Part shown: positions 51,830 to 63,365 of the stretch, piece by piece
Numbering within the stretch: position 1 is the stretch's first letter
Layout of the letters: each line of letters starts with the position of its first letter
Origin: Phymatolithon calcareum
Lineage: Eukaryota > Rhodophyta > Florideophyceae > Hapalidiales
Assembly: GCA_977006965.1 (NCBI GenBank)
Contig: OZ345355.1
Span: 3,224,001-3,288,000 of the forward strand
Direction of reading: 5' to 3'
DNA length: 64,000 nt
Position numbers and translations under genes: made by a program
The notes under the pieces: generated by a model
Told to the model about the DNA's origin: nothing
Database searches by the model: none
What the model saw: the letters and a program-made list of their open reading frames with translations, nothing else

Positions 51830-52630
51830 ATGTTTACTCACACGGCAGCCAATTTTTTTGCATATAAAGCACTTGTTTTGTTCCATCACTTTTGATTTTT
51901 CTTCTGGAGATAGTTTGAAAAAGCGACCTCTCTGAGGTACGGTCCCAATTTAAATTGGAGTCACCCCATTATTAAATCCTCCTTGGAAAGGAAACGGTCC
52001 ATGAGTTTAGATATTGTCCATCCTGTCGGCAATTCTCATTGCTTGTTGAAGAGTTGTGACTTCGAATCGTTCAATCTCCACTCTAATCCTATTTTTTAAC
52101 CCCTGGCTATAATGAGAAACGTTTTCGTCACTAGCCATAGTCGGAATTTGGAGTAGCCATTTTGAAAACTTTGCGCTGTATGACGAAACTGAGCTATAGA
52201 CTCCCATTTGTTTCAAAGTGCTAAGTGCTTTTCTTGCATTAACTTCTCTGTTTACTGGCTCAAAACACGGTAGTAATTCTTTTTTGAACTCATCAAATGT
52301 TGCTATATTTCTTTGGGTACTTATATTAATAAGTTCCCACCATTGTAATCCATCCCCTGCTAGATAGCTTACAGCGAACTTAATTTTCTGTATTTCATCA
52401 GGCGCTGTTGATTGGTTGTCAATTATATTTTGAATTGACTGAAGCTAGCTACGGACATTCTGTCTTCTAAACTTGTCTGGCCTTGCTGTTCTCAACTAGA
52501 TGCTACTCGAAGATAAACTTATGAATGCTTGGTTTGCATTTTGCAACTGTTGCTGCAGTCCTCCGACAACAGTCTGCAAATTTTGAATAATTTGTACCTG
52601 GTCTTGTTTTTGCTGTTGAATATATTCCAT
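51830..52630 (-). pseudogene. Gypsy gag with three in-frame stops
   Basis: From the ATG at 52630 (MEYIQQQKQDQ) the frame has a Gln-rich coiled coil. It is stopped twice by TAG (52496-52498, about 52444-52446) and once after RMDNI. It includes the capsid-type motif DGLQWWELI…FDEFKKELLPCF and MASDENVSHYSQGLKNRI. Near 51870 a zinc-knuckle remnant, CFICKKIGCRVSKH, has His and Cys out of the usual CCHC order. Confidence 0.75.
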
Positions 52631-52853
52631 TTCGTTTTAATATTCTCCTCCTGTGCCCTTGTCGCGTTTCTCGAACCTTTGTCCCAGTCGGTCGTCCTAG
52701 GTAACACCCAATAGACGAAAAGGTTAATGAGGATACAAAGTAAACACAGTTTTCGGACGATAGATTTATAACAACAGGAATATTTATTTAATCCCAATTT
52801 AGTTTATTTAACAATGATCAAGCAATGATCAGTGTGATATCAAGTGCCTATCA

Positions 52854-53664
52854 CTAATGCTTATGACTTTTCCTTTGATACTTTAACGATTTGCTATTCG
52901 CACTGGTACTTATCGATGGTATTTTCGATACGTTTGTTAACTTCTTTATGTCGGTCGTTTGATACGCCAAATTGAGAAGGCGCTCAATAGCGATTTTTCG
53001 ATGTTTGTGCTCTTCCCCTAATTTATGGGCATTAAAGAGCATTTTATTTCTATACCACGTATGACACAAGTCACACTGAATATTTACCCACTTAGAGCAA
53101 ATATTCTCCAAATCGAGGATCGCCTTGACGAAACCCTTTTTGTGTATGAGAACCTGTATATGTCTTTCTGAAATGTTATGATCAACAAAGGATTCGGTTG
53201 GTCCTTTCTGATATCCACAAACATTACAGGAAGTACGACCAATCAGGTTGCTCTGGCCAATAGCCTGGAGTTTCGGCACCCTTTTATGAGCGTTAAATTC
53301 AAGCGCCGTCCAAAGCGTCTCTTCCCCGTTGATTTTCGGATAAATTTCAGAAGTATCCTCGATTTCTATGATTTCGATAATTTTTCGAAGATTTTCGGTA
53401 ACGTTCTTAGTTTTCGATAATTTTTTTCCAATGGGGGGGAGGTTCGAAATGATCTTAGTTTTAGGGTCCGATGGGGACTTCTTCTGGACCTCGTGGTCCG
53501 ATTGGTCCTTTTGGTCGGTCTCCAAAGTGTCCGACGGGGCCTCAGGGGCTTTTTCGGACTTTTTTAGGGTTTTCAGAGAACTTTTCGGTTTTTCCACTGT
53601 AGTTTTCAAATTCAGAATTTTTTTAAATTTGATTGGATAGAATCCGTATTGTCCGGTGCTACCA
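52854..53664 (-). CDS. Accessory frame of the Gypsy element with two C2H2 (U1/matrin-type) fingers
   Basis: An open frame of about 270 codons runs from the primer-binding site to a stop at 52854, before gag. No ATG occurs in its first 200 codons, so initiation is unclear: lost start, non-AUG start or splicing. The first 80 residues are Lys/Ser/Glu/Pro-rich. Two fingers have identical spacing, C-x2-C-x12-H-x5-H (CNVCGYQKGPTESFVDH…H and CDLCHTWYRNKMLFNAH…H). Family knowledge: this spacing is that of U1-C/matrin/JAZ fingers that bind double-stranded RNA or structured nucleic acid. It is intact, in contrast to gag and pol. Not a standard Gypsy domain. Confidence 0.7.
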
Positions 53665-53665
53665 A
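53650..53665 (-). other. Primer-binding site
   Basis: TGGTAGCACCGGACA in element sense, two or three bases after the 5' LTR. The TGG start pairs with a tRNA CCA end. The primer tRNA was not identified. Confidence 0.65.
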
Positions 53666-53667
53666 AT

Positions 53668-54160
53668 TATAACGACGTTTTAGGTATGATTTGTCGTTCT
53701 GATTATTTTTGGGATCTTTTTTGGAATGTTGGAATGGAATTCGTACTTTTGTACTTTTATTTCACTTTTTTAGTTTTTATCTAGAGGCTCTGAACTTATT
53801 GTCCTTTAGGCTCTCTAGACTGTTACTCGGAGTGGTTTGCGCGGCTTTCGTCTTTTCTAACTTTACAAAGTGCGACGTCGGTCCGTCTTATATAGGCAAA
53901 AGTCACACCTTCCATTCTAAAATAAGCCTGTTTTTTTACATATAAAAAGCGCAATTTAGATTCCACTAGACGATTTGGTGATGGAATCTAAAACTGACCA
54001 ATAGGAATGCGAATGATTGAAACTTTTCAATGACACTTGTAACACTCGTGTATTTGCATACGTGGCATTTTGCAGTACATGAGTAACATTTACTGTAATG
54101 CGCTACATAGCAGTCATAATTGTAGTACAAGTGTAACTCTTGTAACACAAAATCGTTACA
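53668..54160 (-). repeat. 5' LTR of the Gypsy element
   Basis: 493 bp and starts TGTAACGATTTTGTG in element sense. High identity to the 3' LTR apart from an extra block of about 45 bp. Confidence 0.9.
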
Positions 54161-54389
54161 CGTTCCGCCTTTAGTCTGCGTAACAGTTTCACGTCTGAGA
54201 ATCCCTCAGGCCACTCGGAAACTTCAATATAAGTAAAATCTGGGATGTTTGCCAGGGGCTTGTCCTCAGGCTTGAATGTCTACCACATTGGTTTCTTTGA
54301 TTCCAGCGTCTGGCTTTCCGTTGGTTCGCCTTGCCTGTAATTCCATTCTCCTGTGCTCAAATTAAGATAAAATCTGCTTCGATGCATGA

Positions 54390-55807
54390 CAGATTTTTAT
54401 TTAAAAGTTACCAACGCATTTCCTGACGCTTGGGGCAACTATCCTAGGGCCAAGAGGTTTTGGCTGGATTCTGTCTATGGAGGCGTTTTCTTTTCTTGTT
54501 GGTGTAACACGATTCAGTGGACTACAAAAACCCACCTCTGGTCTCCTTCGGGACCTCGAGGGGGAAAGTTACTCCCCTGTCCTGTGACAAGCTGTGATTT
54601 CAAGTTGCGAGCAGTCCTTACTTGTCCACAGCCTGGAACATGGTTAGGAGCTCGTCGAGTGCTCGCTTAGTCCAGACGCTGTCCTCTTTGGAGAGTCTGT
54701 TCTTTGCGAGGCCATTTATCACGTCTTCGATGGCATCTTTCACACATTGGCCGGTGAGTTCGATAAGGGTAGAGGTGCTCATTGGAGGGAACATTCCAAA
54801 TGAACACTTGATGGCAAGTGTTCTAGGTCTTCTTGACTTGAAGAGAAGGTGCCGGGTAATGACACTTTCGCGCGCGGTATAGGTCGTTTTTTTCGACTTT
54901 TCCACATTCCCTGCGGGCTCCAGTATCTTGATTCTTTGGTATTTCTTTATTTTTTGTCTTAGCTGTCGTTTCGTTTGCTGCTTCGCACAGGAAGCCATTC
55001 ACTTTCGCGTGGACAATATCTCTCTCCGCTTCTTGACGTTCCTTGTTCGTCATCTCCGTTGTTGGACCAGATATCAGCGCATCGCGTCTTCTTATCAATC
55101 TCTGCAAAGAGCGTCTTGCAAGGACGTCTCTTCTTCCCTTGGGTTGGAGGATTCGACACATGGCCCTGCACCTGTCCAAGCTTATTTTTCCTGGTTTCCC
55201 AAGGATTTGCCCGGAGAACATAGATTCAACCTTCCTGACTTCCGAGGCCACTTTCGCGGTCCTAGGTGTGAGGTGAAGAGCATATTCCCATCTTGACTGC
55301 ACAAGAGATTTGTACAGCCTAATCGCCCTTGCAGGGTGGACACCATTAGTAAACACGCCCAGCCGTCGGTGATACCCAAGCACATTTTTGGATTTCTTGA
55401 TCCTGTCTGTCAGTTTGGTGTCTGAAACTCCCTGTTCCGTTAGTGTTACCCCGAGGTATTTTACCTCCCGGAGAGTCTTTAGCCGCCGCCCTGAGAGCCG
55501 AAAGCTATGCCCTGCCGTATACTTAGTCCAAAGGATTACGCTTTTCACGGTGTTCCACACCATACCATTTCTCTGTGCCCACTCCGAGGCTATATCAAGG
55601 ATACTTTGGAGGCCTTCCACTATTTTGCGGACAATTTCACGTCCTCTGCAAACATTTTGCAGACTCGTTTGTGATATTCTTCGGAATGGAGTCTAGAGCA
55701 ACGGCAAATGTGTCCATGAAGATATTGTATAGGCACGGACTGAGAGGGGACTCCTGAGGAACGCCTCTGTCAATGGTGTATCACACGGAATCCTCGTCGT
55801 CTCTCTC
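54390..55807 (-). mobile_element. LINE, 5'-truncated, source of the (TTC)n-tail family
   Basis: 10-bp duplications CGATGCATGA (54380-54389 and 55808-55817) bound it. The 3' UTR (54390-54610) matches the scraps at 3560-3776, 25267-25435 and others. Confidence 0.88.
54618..55780 (-). pseudogene. LINE reverse transcriptase, C-terminal half, frameshifted
   Basis: In pieces on the minus strand: DRGVPQESPLSPCLYNIFMD (about 55715-55775), then a damaged stretch where the FADD motif should be. From 55620 come LQSILDIASEWAQRNGMVWNT and VKYLGVTL. The segment up to 54823 has SLVQSRWEYALHLTPRT. The final part is in another frame (54618-54998), with RRPRTLAIKCSFGMFPPM, the C-terminal block common to these LINEs. 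Confidence 0.85.
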
Positions 55808-55817
55808 CGATGCATGA

Positions 55818-57751
55818 TGAAAATGATCGCGAGGGCTCTATAATAGGAAACCTTTTACACAATTAAAAACGACAGTAGCTTCATTAGTTGTGGATCTCTT
55901 GCAAAAGCAGGAAACATCCAAGTCAAGATGATTGTGTCGAGTGCGTTTACTGTGATGAGAGCAATAAGGTGCTGAAGTGTACAAATCAAAGCATGAGTTT
56001 GGCAGATGTGAGTAGAAGTGTGTACGAGCTCTAAGAGCAGCACTAGCCTGACATTAACATGTAATCCCAATCTAACAGTGCATATGGTGAGTGTCTACAC
56101 ATCATAGCGAAGTACTTTGGGCCTGGTGCTGTGGTTGAGCTCGTTGTGCTCCAACGCGCACTACGGTGCATGAAGATGGACCAAGAAACAGAGTATGAAT
56201 GCGAAAGACTCACTCGAGCTCTCACAGGTAGAGAAATTCAGATTAGGAGATATTAGGAGGCTAGTAGAGAGATGAATGTGGAAGACAGCGAGATGCTGCC
56301 CTGTTAATCAAATTGAGGTTTTGGGAGCTTTTAAAATAAATCAACATATAACCCCATCATGTGTTCATCAAGTACAGAACTATATGTGATCCGATCCAGC
56401 GCCCAATGGCAATGCTCGGGATATCTCGTCTTCTTGCTCCAACTTAGTGTCACTATGGGCCAGAGATAGATTTTGGTACTCAACCAGATCGTGCCGCACC
56501 CGACCTTGCAAACGTTCAACAAAGAATTCGCTGTCCGTGGCCCTATGGCCTTCGCAAAGTTTCACCATACGTCTGCAAATTCGTTGGTCTTTTACTTCCA
56601 TCATAGTGTAGAGCCTGTGAACCCAGTGCTGCAATGGCCCTTGCCATGTGATCTTCTAAGAAATAAGCCGTTGATTTTCTTCGTAGCGAAGCGACAGTCC
56701 CGACTAACTCACATGAGTTGTCCGAAACATAAGGATACGAGGCGTAAATGTTAGACGCTTCCAGCCTGAAACATTTATCAGGACTTTCGAGTCCTTGATT
56801 CTCCCCAAATCGGAGTATCTACCGGTATGACTTCGGAAAACTGCCGAACGTCAAAAAGATTGGATGCTAGTGTTCTGCCAACTAGCCTGTCCAGCGACCG
56901 TAGGCGCACAACGAACAGAAAGGTTCGATTTAAGCCTGGTGAAACGGAAAAAGCAACTAACTGGGCCGGACGGAAGAATCAAAGCGTGACTTTCCGGAAG
57001 AGGAGCATTGCAGCTAGGGCTAGGACACTAAAACTGAGCCTGATTTCTACGGATGCAGCAGATAACGGACCTCAAATGCATCTCCTCTGCAGTGCCATGG
57101 GTGTTTTTGAGGACGTCAAAAATTCTACAGTCATTTAAGTATCAGAAAATATCAAGTATCTCAGAAAGAAGGGCGATAAAAGAATAACACAAAAACAAAC
57201 TGAAGATGGTATGGTGTCAAAGACACACTGTTCAGACGAGAATACGTGTGGCGAAGAGAGACGATCGAATAAAATCTGGATAAGCAAGCCGAACAACTTG
57301 CCAGGAATGCTGCATAGAAGGGACAGCCCGACGCTTAAGTCATATCGAGCTTTTTGCGCTCTGACGCATACTAAGATCGACGACAATGGATCAGAAGACG
57401 GAATATAAAAGCGAAAGATTCACTCGAACCCTCACTGTGAGAGAAATTAGAATCAAGGAGATCTTAGGCGACCCGTGGAAGACGAGTAAGAAGATGACCT
57501 GTTCTATTATCAGAGACCTTCCGAGCTTTTAAAAGTATACCACCGTATATGCAGATCTTATGTACTATCCATCAGTCTCCTGCATTCGCAAGTGGCAAAT
57601 ATGGTCCTCCGATTAGCACTCAGAATAACAGGCAGAGGAAAAAAGCTATGCGCTCTATTCATAGAGAAGCGCTTAGCGACTATGTTGCAAAATTGCTGGG
57701 AATTTCGCGATTTATAAAAGTAAAGACGTAGAAAGTACAGAAAGAGTCTTC
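55818..57751. repeat. LINE/SINE-tail rich region
   Basis: Two related LINE coding-end copies (about 56100-56345 and 57370-57540) share CACTCGA…CTCTCAC, GAGAGAAATT and end in GAGCTTTTAAAA. 56400-56600 is a plus-sense copy of the 24935-25150 repeat. The frame 56827-57138 (103 codons, basic) is unrecognised. No host gene is seen. Confidence 0.5.
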
Positions 57752-57762
57752 TGGTCACAGAA

Positions 57763-57906
57763 TATCAATCTTTAGCGGCGTACCCCGACTAGACGTAAAA
57801 GCTACAGTCTAACTCGCTAGCGATTGGATAGAATGGAAGAAATGTAGTCCCTCGAATCGCTGCTGCCCCACTAGGGGAAAAGGCAAAATGAATGAATGAA
57901 TGAAAA
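57763..57906 (+). mobile_element. LINE 3'-end fragment with (GAAT)n tail
   Basis: It matches 40300-40420 (CTAGACGT.AAAGC.ACAGTC, GGGAAAAGGCAAAATGAATG). 11-bp duplications TGGTCACAGAA (57752-57762 and 57907-57917) bound it. Confidence 0.88.
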
Positions 57907-58047
57907 TGGTCACAGAAAACCAAAACAGCAGGGCCAATACTTTTATCCGATTTACTTGGGCTCTCGAGAAGTTCTTTCTTTCTTTTCTTTCTTTTACTTC
58001 AGAACACTCGAATCTAAATTAGCGCCTGGGGATACTTTCAAACAGCC

Positions 58048-58405
58048 CTGTCTTCTTCTTCTTCTTCTTTAATGCAGGTTTCGGAGTTGTCCTATAGGAA
58101 CTCCCCATCCTTACGGCTACAGTAGACTTTAACAGATTCGAGTGGTATTTGATGTCAAAACAGCTCTAAGCCGCACAAAGTGCAGAGCTTCGGGGAGCTT
58201 AACATCTAAATCTCTACGAAGCCAATCTTCAGCCGCCGTCCTTCAAAGGGATGACCCGGGTTGGAAACCATCTAGAGTGCTCACGGTAGCTGGTCATCTC
58301 GCTACCTTCTTTCATCTCCTTTTGTCCTCTCTCCCAGCTTCCTTGAGCATTGCGGCACACCACTCAGGGCGGAATCCATGTACTACCAAACTACCAGAAG
58401 TTGAC
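58048..58405 (-). repeat. LINE 3'-end fragment (GCATTAAAG-(AAG)n family)
   Basis: Nearly identical over about 350 bp to 37295-37640. The right end meets another LINE copy at about 58410. Confidence 0.8.
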
Positions 58406-58409
58406 GGGT

Positions 58410-58830
58410 TTTTTAATTTAGAAGCCCTCAACGCCAGTAGTTCCGACACCAGAGCAGCTTACCGTGTGCTATGCTCCCTTTCCGATAAAGTTTTCTCATG
58501 AAATCATCTCCTCGGTCATTATAATCTCTAACTCCAATAATTTGTTCATTGCCTGCATCGTTTCCTCCTCAGCTGTCGCGGTTAGTCTTGGTCTCGTGAG
58601 GTTTTGTTGCGGTGTGTCCAGGATCTTCTCCGCCAGCTCCATAAAGTTCTCTACGTAGGACGTGGGTGCGCGTGGGGGAAAGCGTCCGAAGAACCATTTC
58701 ACGCCCAGCTGTCGATGTTTTCGCGATTTCAGTAGCATAACCGGGTTTGCGGGCTCTGTCACGTCCACAGGGATTCCTCTTCTTGTTCCCATGATTGAGA
58801 GAGGCGATCACCCTCTTCTTCTCGTCTCAG
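58410..58830 (-). pseudogene. LINE ORF2 C-terminal fragment
   Basis: The minus-strand frame 58496-58792 contains SRKHRQLGVKWFFGRFPPRA and ELAEKILDTPQQNLTRP. The element end is GCTTCTAAATTAAAAAACC (about 58408). It is related to 23950-24635. Confidence 0.7.
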
Positions 58831-60294
58831 CACTATGATCAGCATCTCAGGTGCTAAATAGACAGCGAGAGCTTGACGTAAATCAGATCCATCCATCCTT
58901 GATGAAGCAGAGGATATGTCGAAATAGATGCTGACATATCAGAAAAATGTAGAATTGAATATCAAGAAATATGAACACGCTAGAAAAGAAAGAGAAGGAA
59001 TGAAACTATTTTGAAGGAACTGCCATGTGCCAATGTCATAGGACCTAAAACCGCAGATGTTGCCTAATATAGTGCAAGAGAATCAGAAGCCAATTGGATG
59101 GCAAATCGAAGAAAGCTTGTGTTAAGTAAACCCGTCTTGGTGGTGCACGTAACGCATATTAGACTAAGGTGTTAGTCCCATTATGAGCACACCCAATTGA
59201 GGAATCAAGAACCAGAATTGAATCAATTCTATACTTATTTTTACCTCCAGTTCCGTCTCGATGTTCGCACAGCTTTATCCAGTGTTGTCTCTGGTCATGG
59301 CGAAAATATGGATCGTAATCGAGATACCATTGCTCCAGTCGTCCTCAACATTTGTGGGCTCCCTCCCCGCACTTCAGGGGTTAATGAAGCAAACGGAAAC
59401 TTGGATGAAAAAGAGGCAACGCTCAAAAGCTTGGAAGCGCAGGCTTGCTTTCGTTTCCAAATTGAGCGAAATGAAATGGTTCATGCCGGGAGAGCTCTCT
59501 TGTCGACCTAAAAATGCTATCGCTGCATTTTTATCGAGTTCACTTTCAAAGAAGTTGGGAACATTGAGAAAGTCTACCCGTGGCAATGCCAAAGTGAATG
59601 AGACTCAAACATTCTTCTTCAGGCTACAACACAAGCTGCTTGAAACGTTCAAAATGCAATCCTGATTGCAGTGTACGGCTGACTCTGCCTCATGCAGGTT
59701 GTGCCTTCTGAATGACTTTTCGTCAATCAACAATTTCATTTTGTAAATTTCAATGTCATTGTGGGACATGAGTTTCGTCTTCTGTGAGGTACTCTTTCCT
59801 GGATACTTTCTTGCATTTTCCAAGAAAAAATCCCCATATTGACGTCGCGGCGCTGCAGATGCTTTGTGGAAGTTTGTAAAAGTTTTATCATTAAGTCACC
59901 AACGCCCCAGTAAACACTTGAGTAGCATTCTGTTCTTGTAACGTGTTCACTGCTTTAAGAAAGAATACCCTGAATTCGTTCATGTTCTGCAGGGCGCAAT
60001 CTCATAGCGCCAAAGGTCTCTCTATATACAATAGATTGCCCTGAAAAATCTCATTTCCGTTTTGGCTACGGTGGAATGCCTTCCATAGTGAAAACTGCTC
60101 CGTCGCGGATACTGGTCCATACAGTCAGCACTGATATCCCGACGACTGGTGAGAGTACCGAAAAGTATGTAAGACGATAAGGAGAGAAGTAAAACCTAAA
60201 AACGAAAATGTTTTCTAGAGTTCGTTCAAGACATGTCAAACTCCCCTGACGACAATGCCACTGCTATGCTGAATAGAATTTAGAAACATAAACA
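58831..60294. other. Intergenic, nothing convincing
   Basis: A 134-codon frame at 59261-59665 (Lys/Leu-rich, no motif) is the longest; its reality cannot be judged. Confidence 0.4.
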
Positions 60295-60640
60295 AGGCAC
60301 GTTCCTGAAAAACTCTGCAAAGGGCATCCAACTGGAAGCGGAGTAATTTCTAGGTTTCCCTCATAGCATCTTATTCGCATTTGAAGACCATGAGATGGAG
60401 TAACAGACTTTTGACGTCATCCCAGAGCAGGAGGATGAAATTGCAGTGGCTATTCATCGTGCCTTAAACCAATAGCCGGTGGAGACGATAGCCTTGCCTG
60501 AGCTATCGGCGAAACTCATCATATCCCTCTGCACAGAGTGTGGTCAAGTGAAAGTAACCCTAGCCTCTGGAACTTGAAAAATCTTATCCCGTACTACAAA
60601 AAGGTCGACCCAGAAACCCTTCAAACATTTTAGATGAAAT
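60295..60640 (+). pseudogene. Degenerate LINE RT fragment
   Basis: Sequence-level match to 40785-41110 (AAGGGCATCCAACTGGAA…, GAGCTATC.GCGAAACT.ATCATATCCC, CCTCTGGAACTTGA) with many indels and stops. Confidence 0.7.
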
Positions 60641-60721
60641 GTGACGATTAGTTAAGAGAGTGAGAAAAGATGTTAGAGCAGGTCCTGTTCTCGGGGTCAG
60701 CTTGCTTCCTTTATCAAAATG

Positions 60722-60832
60722 CGGAGTCTAGTGTCTATTGTACGGCAACCGACCGGTACCGACAAGGACGCTAGAAATATGAAACTGCTGTCCTCAATTG
60801 AGGACCTCCCGTACAATAGACACCAGAGACCA
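60722..60832. repeat. Imperfect inverted repeat
   Basis: GAGTCTAGTGTCTATTGTACGG (60724-60745 region) and the complement CCGTACAATAGACACCAGAG (60809-60828) flank about 65 bp. Confidence 0.6.
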
Positions 60833-62172
60833 CGCTTGGTACCAATATTATTTTTATTGTTTTTATTGCAATTTATTGCAATATAATGCAATAAAGCCTT
60901 AATTGCTCTGAGAGGTATTGCAATAATTATTGCAAAAAGTAATGGCATATGATCGAAAATCAAGGTACATCCTTGCCCTCCTCGGCGCTGGCAAGATCGT
61001 CGTACAGCGCTGCGGTACAGGATCTGTAAGGGAAATTTACGGAAAAGGGTTATAGAAGCTCCCCACACAGTTTACGTATTGCCACCCGAATATGCGGCAT
61101 CTAATTGCTGTCAGGAATTCTGCTCTGTTATCGATGCCTCTCGATAATTACAGACACGTCGACCCGCATTGACTCGGAAATTGCTCCTGAATGCTGGTTT
61201 GCTCACGCGATCTCTTGGATTTCACACTCCTGCGAATAGCTCTGCCGAAACACTACGTCCAGAATGTCAAGCAACGGACGTAAACCAGGCCCCAAAGAAG
61301 TTGTTGAAATCCCTTTTGAAAAAGGAAAGGTCTATACTAACCCATACAGCAACCGGAAGAGTTGCATATCTGGAGGAAGCGAAGATCACCTTTTCAGGTC
61401 TACAGAGATGCGCTGGCCAGTCTACGCCGCCGCCAAGCAAGCTCGTTTATCGCCACTCATTCACCAATTACATTTCTTGCAACTGACAAGGAAAAGGCCA
61501 TGTACGGGTACATTAGACTTGTCGCCTACATGTCATTGCCGGTGTCACATGTTCAAAGCGAAGAATATCGCAAGTTTTCGAGTTTCCGTGAGAAGTTCTC
61601 AACTTGGATATTCAAAGAGACACTATTCAAGCTCGTTGAGCTCGTCGAACTGCGAATCAGAGACGATATTTCTGATAGCAAAGGAGCCATTATGCACTAT
61701 GGCTGGACCGCAAACGGAACACATTACTTGGGTGTATACGGATTGTTCATGAGACGTGTGAAGATGCTGGAAAGAGGCACCGCGCGCGAGATTGAAGAGC
61801 TCGCTATTGTGCTTCTGTCTGTGAGTCCTATTGCTAAAGTAGAAGATGCTGATGTTCAAGGAGGCATGTCGGATCTTGAAACCACTACGTTCAACGCGCA
61901 CGCTCATGAGCGTCAACTAGAAGACGTGTTCGACTTCTTCGGGGTCAAGGTGCATATCTGGGCAGTTTGTCAGGTTGCCGACAACCGCAATGTCAATAGG
62001 TCAATCGCCAGGCTTATGGAAATCGCTCATGTTAGCTGTGATAATCATAAGCTCAACATAGAGGTGAACAAGATGGTTGTCAGTGACGATAGACTCCAAG
62101 CAGCGATAGACTCAGTGCATGCAAGGATGAAGAACTGCAAAAACTGAAGAACCGAACAATACTACGCAACCT

Positions 62173-63365
62173 CTGCAGGGATTGCAAAACAAAGCCACTC
62201 AATGGGCCCAAGAACGCGGGATGACATGGAACACGAAACCAGGGAAAAGCGAGATACTTGAATCGGATGAGACAGCGGGCGCGACATTCCAGCTGGCTAA
62301 TAGGGCCCTCGCGCATGTCGCGGAAGTCACCTACCTCGGAGTATCCCTAGGACCGGAGGGGGTTACAGATACACTGATGTTGCAACGCCTCAAGAAGGCT
62401 AAGATCGCTCTGTACGAGCTCCGTGCACTAGGGGTATTCACGAAGGGAATTGGCATAGATAAATGCATCCAAGTATACAAGGCATTATTCCAACCACGCT
62501 GGGAGTACGCTATGCACTTAACACCGTGGACAGAAAATGTCCAGAGCGCGGTCAAGGAAGTTGAGCAAACGTTATTCAGACAAGTCTTCGGGCCACTGGA
62601 ACGAGGAAAGACGGATAGACTAATACTAATATGTCGAATCCAAGCTACTTCCCATCGACGGGAAATACTAGCTTTCAAGATGCTGAGAAGGACCATGGCG
62701 AAGAAAGAAAAGTTTCTCATGCGACCACCAGAGAAAAGAAATTCAGAAGAGCTTCAAGCCACAAGTAACGACATCACATCGATGGAAACCAAAGAACCGT
62801 TCGATGAAGCGTTGAAGCACATAATAGCGAACCAATCTGCAGAAGAACTCCGATCAGCATTGCTGACAAAGGAAGGAGAGAGCCATGAATCAAAGAGAAA
62901 GAGGAAAATTCCGTACGACAAGACAAGAGAACTCCCTGCAATACTCAAATTTCCACAACTGAAACACAGGCAACTGGCGATTCAGTACGCCTTTGGAAAA
63001 TTTCCCCAAGTGTCTACCACACTGATGGCAGATAGATTCGGAAACAAAGTCAGGCAGCACATGGAGACCCTGGAACGCAACTTATCAGCCTATGAACTCA
63101 AGGAAGAGTACAGGGCGATCCTAGCACCTTTTGCTCTTCAGCAAAAGCATTATCGAGAGTATGCAGCATGAAGAAGACCTGTCCTGAAAGAAGAAGCGAC
63201 GCCTCGAAACTGCTACGAAGAGCAATCAAAACAACCGAACACATGCTAGAGTCTCAGATAGAATGCCAGACATAAGAGTCGAGCCGCCCTAGCGAGGGCA
63301 GCACCTGAGGAAGCCCTGCCCGTATATTCCTATGACTGCGGGGCTTAAAAAAATTGCTATAAAAA
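62173..63365 (+). mobile_element. LINE, 5'-truncated, inside the hAT transposase
   Basis: The duplication AATACTACGCAACCT (62158-62172 and 63366-63380, perfect 15 bp) bounds a body ending GGGGCTTAAAAAAATTGCTATAAAAAA. Same family as 44482-44829 and close to 30205-32784. Confidence 0.93.
62182..63171 (+). CDS. LINE RT C-terminal part
   Basis: A 329-codon open frame covering the region after the FADD motif: ATQWAQERGMTWNTKPGKSE, TYLGVSLGPEGVTDT, QPRWEYAMHLTPWTE, SKRKRKIPYDKTRELPAILK and KHRQLAIQYAFGKFPQ. It is closely similar to the C-terminal half of the protein at 30424-32829, so both come from one LINE family. The catalytic part is missing because of 5' truncation. The last residues (APFALQQKHYREYAA) differ in frame from the relative, suggesting a late frameshift. 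Confidence 0.85.
   Translation: MQNKATQWAQERGMTWNTKPGKSEILESDETAGATFQLANRALAHVAEVTYLGVSLGPEGVTDTLMLQRLKKAKIALYELRALGVFTKGIGIDKCIQVYKALFQPRWEYAMHLTPWTENVQSAVKEVEQTLFRQVFGPLERGKTDRLILICRIQATSHRREILAFKMLRRTMAKKEKFLMRPPEKRNSEELQATSNDITSMETKEPFDEALKHIIANQSAEELRSALLTKEGESHESKRKRKIPYDKTRELPAILKFPQLKHRQLAIQYAFGKFPQVSTTLMADRFGNKVRQHMETLERNLSAYELKEEYRAILAPFALQQKHYREYAA

Larger units (their letters stand above)
47412..54160 (-). mobile_element. Ty3/Gypsy LTR retrotransposon, complete but decayed
   Basis: Two direct long terminal repeats (47412-47856 and 53668-54160) flank gag and pol in the order protease, RT, RNaseH, integrase, all on the minus strand. PBS and polypurine tract are recognisable next to the LTRs. 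Flanks CTTTC and CGTTC may be a 5-bp duplication with one mismatch. Frame breaks in gag and pol and a solo LTR in the integrase show it is dead. An extra zinc-finger frame lies between the 5' LTR and gag. Confidence 0.93.

Noticed and set aside
59261-59665. 134-codon Lys/Leu-rich frame
   Set aside because: No family resemblance and no neighbours to support it.
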